In this document: piece by piece, positions 61,727 through 64,000 of the stretch
How the letters are laid out: every line of letters begins with the position of its first letter
Position numbering within the stretch: the first letter of the stretch is position 1
NCBI GenBank assembly: GCA_947626435.1
Contig: CANQSB010000012.1
Location: 1-64,000, forward strand
Reading direction: 5' to 3'
DNA from: an uncultured Lachnospiraceae bacterium
GTDB taxonomy: Bacteria; Bacillota; Clostridia; Lachnospirales; Lachnospiraceae
Length of the DNA: 64,000 nt
Translations under genes and position numbers: made by a program
Notes under the pieces: generated by a model
Database searches by the model: none
Seen by the model: the letters and a program-made list of their open reading frames with translations, nothing else
Told to the model about the DNA's origin: nothing

Positions 61727-62377
61727 TCATTTACCCTGCTGTCCAACCATTTTTTCGGATAGCTGCCTGAGTCTGTGACATTCCTCTGTGATATTTTCAG
61801 CGGAAAAGATTGCGGAAACAAGCGCCACGCCGTCAACGCCGATGCCTGTAAGCTGCAGAATATTTTCGCTGTTTATGCCGCCGATTGCCACTATGGGAAG
61901 GTCAACGCTTTGGCATATGCTTTTTAAGGTATCGCGCGATATGCCGATTGCGTCTGGCTTGGTGGAGGTGGCAAAGACCGCGCCTGTGCCGAGATAGTCT
62001 GCACCGTCTTCAGCGGCTTTTATTGCCTGTGATACTGTCTTTGCGGTGACGCCAAGAATTTTGTCTCTGCCGATCAGCGCACGCGCCTGTCTTGCGTCTG
62101 TGTCGCGCTGCCCTATGTGGACACCGTCGGCGTCGCATTTAAGCGCGATGTCAATATTGTCGTTTATGATGAAGGGGACATTGTATTTTTTGCAAAGCTG
62201 TCTGATTTCAATGGCTTCGGCGAGAAAGCTGTCGTAGTCGAGATTTTTTTCACGAAGCTGCAGGCAGGTTATGCCACCCTTCAAAGCCTCCTCGACCTGC
62301 TCGTAAAGCGTTCTGCCGTTTAGCCAGGCGCGGTCTGTGATTGCATAGAGGAGCATTGTGCGTCTATCTAATTTCAT
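61727..62377 (-). CDS. thiE: Thiamine phosphate synthase
   Basis: A 216-residue TIM-barrel enzyme that joins HMP-PP and thiazole phosphate. Marks are LLYAITDRAWLNG, ITCLQLREKNLD, FIINDNIDIALKCDADGVHI with GQRD, and YLGTGAVFATSTKPDA. ATG 62377 is preceded by AAAGGAGAGCCAAAT and overlaps the thiM end by 14 bases, which implies coupling. An upstream in-frame start would lie inside thiM. Confidence 0.96.
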   Translation of the reverse strand: MKLDRRTMLLYAITDRAWLNGRTLYEQVEEALKGGITCLQLREKNLDYDSFLAEAIEIRQLCKKYNVPFIINDNIDIALKCDADGVHIGQRDTDARQARALIGRDKILGVTAKTVSQAIKAAEDGADYLGTGAVFATSTKPDAIGISRDTLKSICQSVDLPIVAIGGINSENILQLTGIGVDGVALVSAIFSAENITEECHRLRQLSEKMVGQQGK

Positions 62378-63347
62378 ATTTGGCTCTCCTTTCAAGCTCG
62401 GCGGGGGTAAGCCTGTAGACCGCGTCAATTATATAATTGCGGTATGTGGCACTGCCGTCTTGGGCGTTCAGCCGTTCAAAGGCTATCTCGCCGCAGACTC
62501 CCATTGCGGCAGCGGCGGCAGCGGCGGCGGCCAGCATATCGTCTGGATTTGCGGCGGCGTATGCGGCTGTCATCGCCGAAAGCTGGCAGCCTGTACCTGT
62601 GACGCGGCTCATCATGGGGCTGCCGTTGTAAATGCAGAAGGCGCTGTTTCCGTCAGATATAATGTCGATTGCGCCTGTAGCGGCGATTATTGTCTGCGCT
62701 TTTTTGGCGCAATGCTTTATGAAACGGACAGTGTCGTCAAGCTGCTCGCGTGTCACGGCATCACCCTCGGCGGCATCAACGCCGCTTGAAGGCAGAGGGA
62801 TTTCTTTGCGTTTGCCAGATTGTATTGTGTTGCCTTTGCCGCTGCTGTCGCTGTTGCTGTTGACATCGTCTTTATTAATTGAAAGCAGAGATGTTTTCTG
62901 ATGCTCTGCAGACTGTATCGCATTGCTGGCATCGCTGTCAATTTCTTCTGAAAGCCCCAGTCCTATTGCAAGCGATTTTATTTCAGAGATATTTCCCTTT
63001 ATTATGGAAAATTTTATTTTGCTTATGAGCTGTGATGCCGTATCAAGCCTGAAATGCGAGGCGCCTATGCCTACTGCATCTAGCACAATAGGGTGTCCAA
63101 GGCTGTTTGCGCGTGCGCCCGCGGCGAGCATTGACGGAATTACGCGGCTGCTCAATGTGCCAAGGCTGATGTTTAAGCCGTCGCAAATGCCCGTGATTTC
63201 CGCAGCCTCGTTTACGTCGTCTGCCATAATGGGCGACGCGCCGCAGGCAAGAAGGATATTTGCGCAGTCGTTTGCGGTGACATAGTTTGTTATGCTGTGG
63301 ATTAGCGGCTTGCTGTCCGTCAGGTTTTTTAAAAAATTTCCAAACAT
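62364..63347 (-). CDS. thiM: Hydroxyethylthiazole kinase with an unusual internal insertion
   Basis: A 327-residue kinase for the thiamine thiazole precursor. The N-terminal part is normal (PLIHSITNYVTANDCANILL, ILLACGASPIMADD, VLDAVGIGAS, IIKGNISEIKSLA). The C-terminal part has AATGAIDIISDG and MSRVTGTGCQLSAMTAAYAA. Between about residues 133 and 188 is a hydrophilic Ser/Asn/Lys-rich insertion (including DDVNSNSDSSGKGNTIQSGK) that makes the protein about 55 residues longer than usual. It sits at a surface loop just after the GNISEI segment, so activity may be retained. Start 63347 follows AAGGAAATAACC. Confidence 0.92.
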   Translation of the reverse strand: MFGNFLKNLTDSKPLIHSITNYVTANDCANILLACGASPIMADDVNEAAEITGICDGLNISLGTLSSRVIPSMLAAGARANSLGHPIVLDAVGIGASHFRLDTASQLISKIKFSIIKGNISEIKSLAIGLGLSEEIDSDASNAIQSAEHQKTSLLSINKDDVNSNSDSSGKGNTIQSGKRKEIPLPSSGVDAAEGDAVTREQLDDTVRFIKHCAKKAQTIIAATGAIDIISDGNSAFCIYNGSPMMSRVTGTGCQLSAMTAAYAAANPDDMLAAAAAAAAAMGVCGEIAFERLNAQDGSATYRNYIIDAVYRLTPAELERRAKYEIR

Positions 63348-63388
63348 GGTTATTTCCTTCATTTGCTTGATTTTAAGAAATAAAAAAT

Positions 63389-63414
63389 AAAAGCCCCCTG
63401 ATAAGGAGACTTTT
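63389..63414 (-). terminator. Terminator of the TPP riboswitch expression platform
   Basis: On the minus strand AAAAGTCTCC and GGGGGCTTTT form a stem with loop TTATCA-like sequence, followed by ATTTTTT. It lies between the riboswitch aptamer and the thiM start. Confidence 0.85.
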
Positions 63415-63436
63415 GCCAAATACAAAGCATTAACTA

Positions 63437-63517
63437 CAATCCCTACGTTGGCATTATCCAAATCAGGTTATCGGTCGAAGGTCGTACCTTCCTCTCAGCC
63501 TGTGTACAAGCTCCCGT
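63437..63517 (-). ncRNA. TPP riboswitch (THI element)
   Basis: On the minus strand the conserved parts appear in order: GGGAGCTTG at the 5' side, CAGGCTGAGAGG (the CUGAGA core), GTACGACCTTCGACC variable arm, then ACCTGATTTGGATAATGCCA and ACGTAGGGA at the 3' side. It is followed by a terminator and then thiM-thiE-thiD, so bound TPP should stop transcription of the operon. Confidence 0.95.
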
Positions 63518-63706
63518 TTGTTTACTTGCATTTATTATATACACTTTTGGGGTTAAATTGCAAGGGGTTTGTGTTTTTTATGAGATATAATGGACAATCC
63601 GCAGAGAGAGGTTTAAAATGGCATTAATGGATTATAATATATATGAAAATCGGCATGCAGTTTAGGCAGCCAATAATGTGTTATTGGAATGAAAGGGGTA
63701 AAAAAT

Positions 63707-64000
63707 ATGTGGATGTTACTTGCTTTTTTGTCTGCGGTGTTCGCGGCGCTTACGTCGATACTTGCAAAAGTCGGCATTGAGGGCGTAAATTCCAATCTGG
63801 CGACGGCAATCCGCACGTTTGTGGTGCTGATAATGGCTTGGGCGATAGTTTTTGCGACAAACGCGCAGAGCGGCATAATGGAAATAAGCAAAAAAAGCTG
63901 GGCGTTTCTGATACTGTCGGGCTTGGCGACAGGCGCGTCGTGGTTGTGCTATTACCGCGCAATTCAGCTTGGCGAGGTTTCAAAGGTAGTGCCGATTGAC
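63707..64000 (+). CDS. EamA/DMT-family transporter (3' end outside window)
   Basis: The first 98 residues of a drug/metabolite-transporter type protein. Helices WMLLAFLSAVFAALTSILAK, AIRTFVVLIMAWAIVFA and WAFLILSGLATGASWLCYYR are followed by the family phrase AIQLGEVSKVVPID. The AAAGGGGTAAAAAAT site precedes ATG 63707. It is divergent from the thiamine operon, so thiamine-precursor transport is possible but unproven. Confidence 0.88.
   Translation, partial: MWMLLAFLSAVFAALTSILAKVGIEGVNSNLATAIRTFVVLIMAWAIVFATNAQSGIMEISKKSWAFLILSGLATGASWLCYYRAIQLGEVSKVVPID

Overview
The window looks like chromosome from a gut-type Firmicute of the Clostridia, most likely a Lachnospiraceae-like bacterium. The evidence is strong AGGAGG-type ribosome sites, a Firmicute-style BirA operator before bioY, a TPP riboswitch before thiM, a LytTR/GHKL two-component pair, a FlxA-like protein, and many genes for breaking down plant or host polysaccharides. 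I assign no species. I saw no tRNA, rRNA, CRISPR array or complete insertion sequence.

Layout. 0-6 kb: end of a hybrid sensor kinase, an esterase, an MntA/HepT-type toxin-antitoxin pair, and clpS-clpA. 6-11.7 kb (+): a uronate-polysaccharide block with a GH88 unsaturated glucuronyl hydrolase, a heparinase II/III-like lyase and a DUF2264 protein. 11.8-19.0 kb: a visibly AT-rich accessory island. It holds a type IIS restriction-modification system of the Alw26I/Eco31I/Esp3I type. Its methyltransferase is one 1007-residue chain joining an N6-adenine domain to a circularly permuted C5-cytosine domain. It converges on an HNH endonuclease that sits in an operon with an AlkA-like DNA glycosylase. 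Around these lie a small HTH gene, an ASCH-domain gene, and remains of KilA-N, XRE/C-protein, HEXXH-peptidase and brnT genes. The island lies between the lyase block and a minus-strand carbohydrate ABC importer with a YesL-like protein (19.0-24.1 kb), and may split one polysaccharide locus.

24.5-35.2 kb: carB without carA, a GH43 enzyme, an aldo/keto reductase with Fe-S motifs, cardiolipin synthase, a MalY-type C-S lyase and an Rpn-type nuclease. 35.3-39.3 kb: a LytTR regulator, its histidine kinase and a FlxA-like coiled-coil protein. The promoters of the first and last carry matching TTTCACAAC-type direct repeats, which predicts a small autoregulated regulon. 39.7-46.9 kb: a glucuronide locus (AraC regulator, GPH symporter, GH2 glycosidase, UxuA, mannonate-oxidoreductase-like SDR). 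47-59.3 kb: a frameshifted OxlT-like transporter, a GNAT enzyme, BirA-controlled bioY, an AI-2E family protein, an aminotransferase, an acyltransferase with a G9 tract and a doubtful start, an HD-GYP/receiver protein, proS and a secreted transglutaminase-like protein. 59.4-63.5 kb: thiM-thiE-thiD-thiC on the minus strand behind a TPP riboswitch. The window ends inside an EamA transporter.

Two families of short non-coding inverted repeats are scattered between genes. Family A has AATTTAG...CTAAATT arms (five sites). Family B has GGCTGYCGCA...TGCGRCAGCC ends (four sites). One B copy lies inside an A copy, and another B copy itself contains a third small inverted-repeat element, so the order of insertion can be read directly. 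All functions are inferred from reading motifs; no database search was run.
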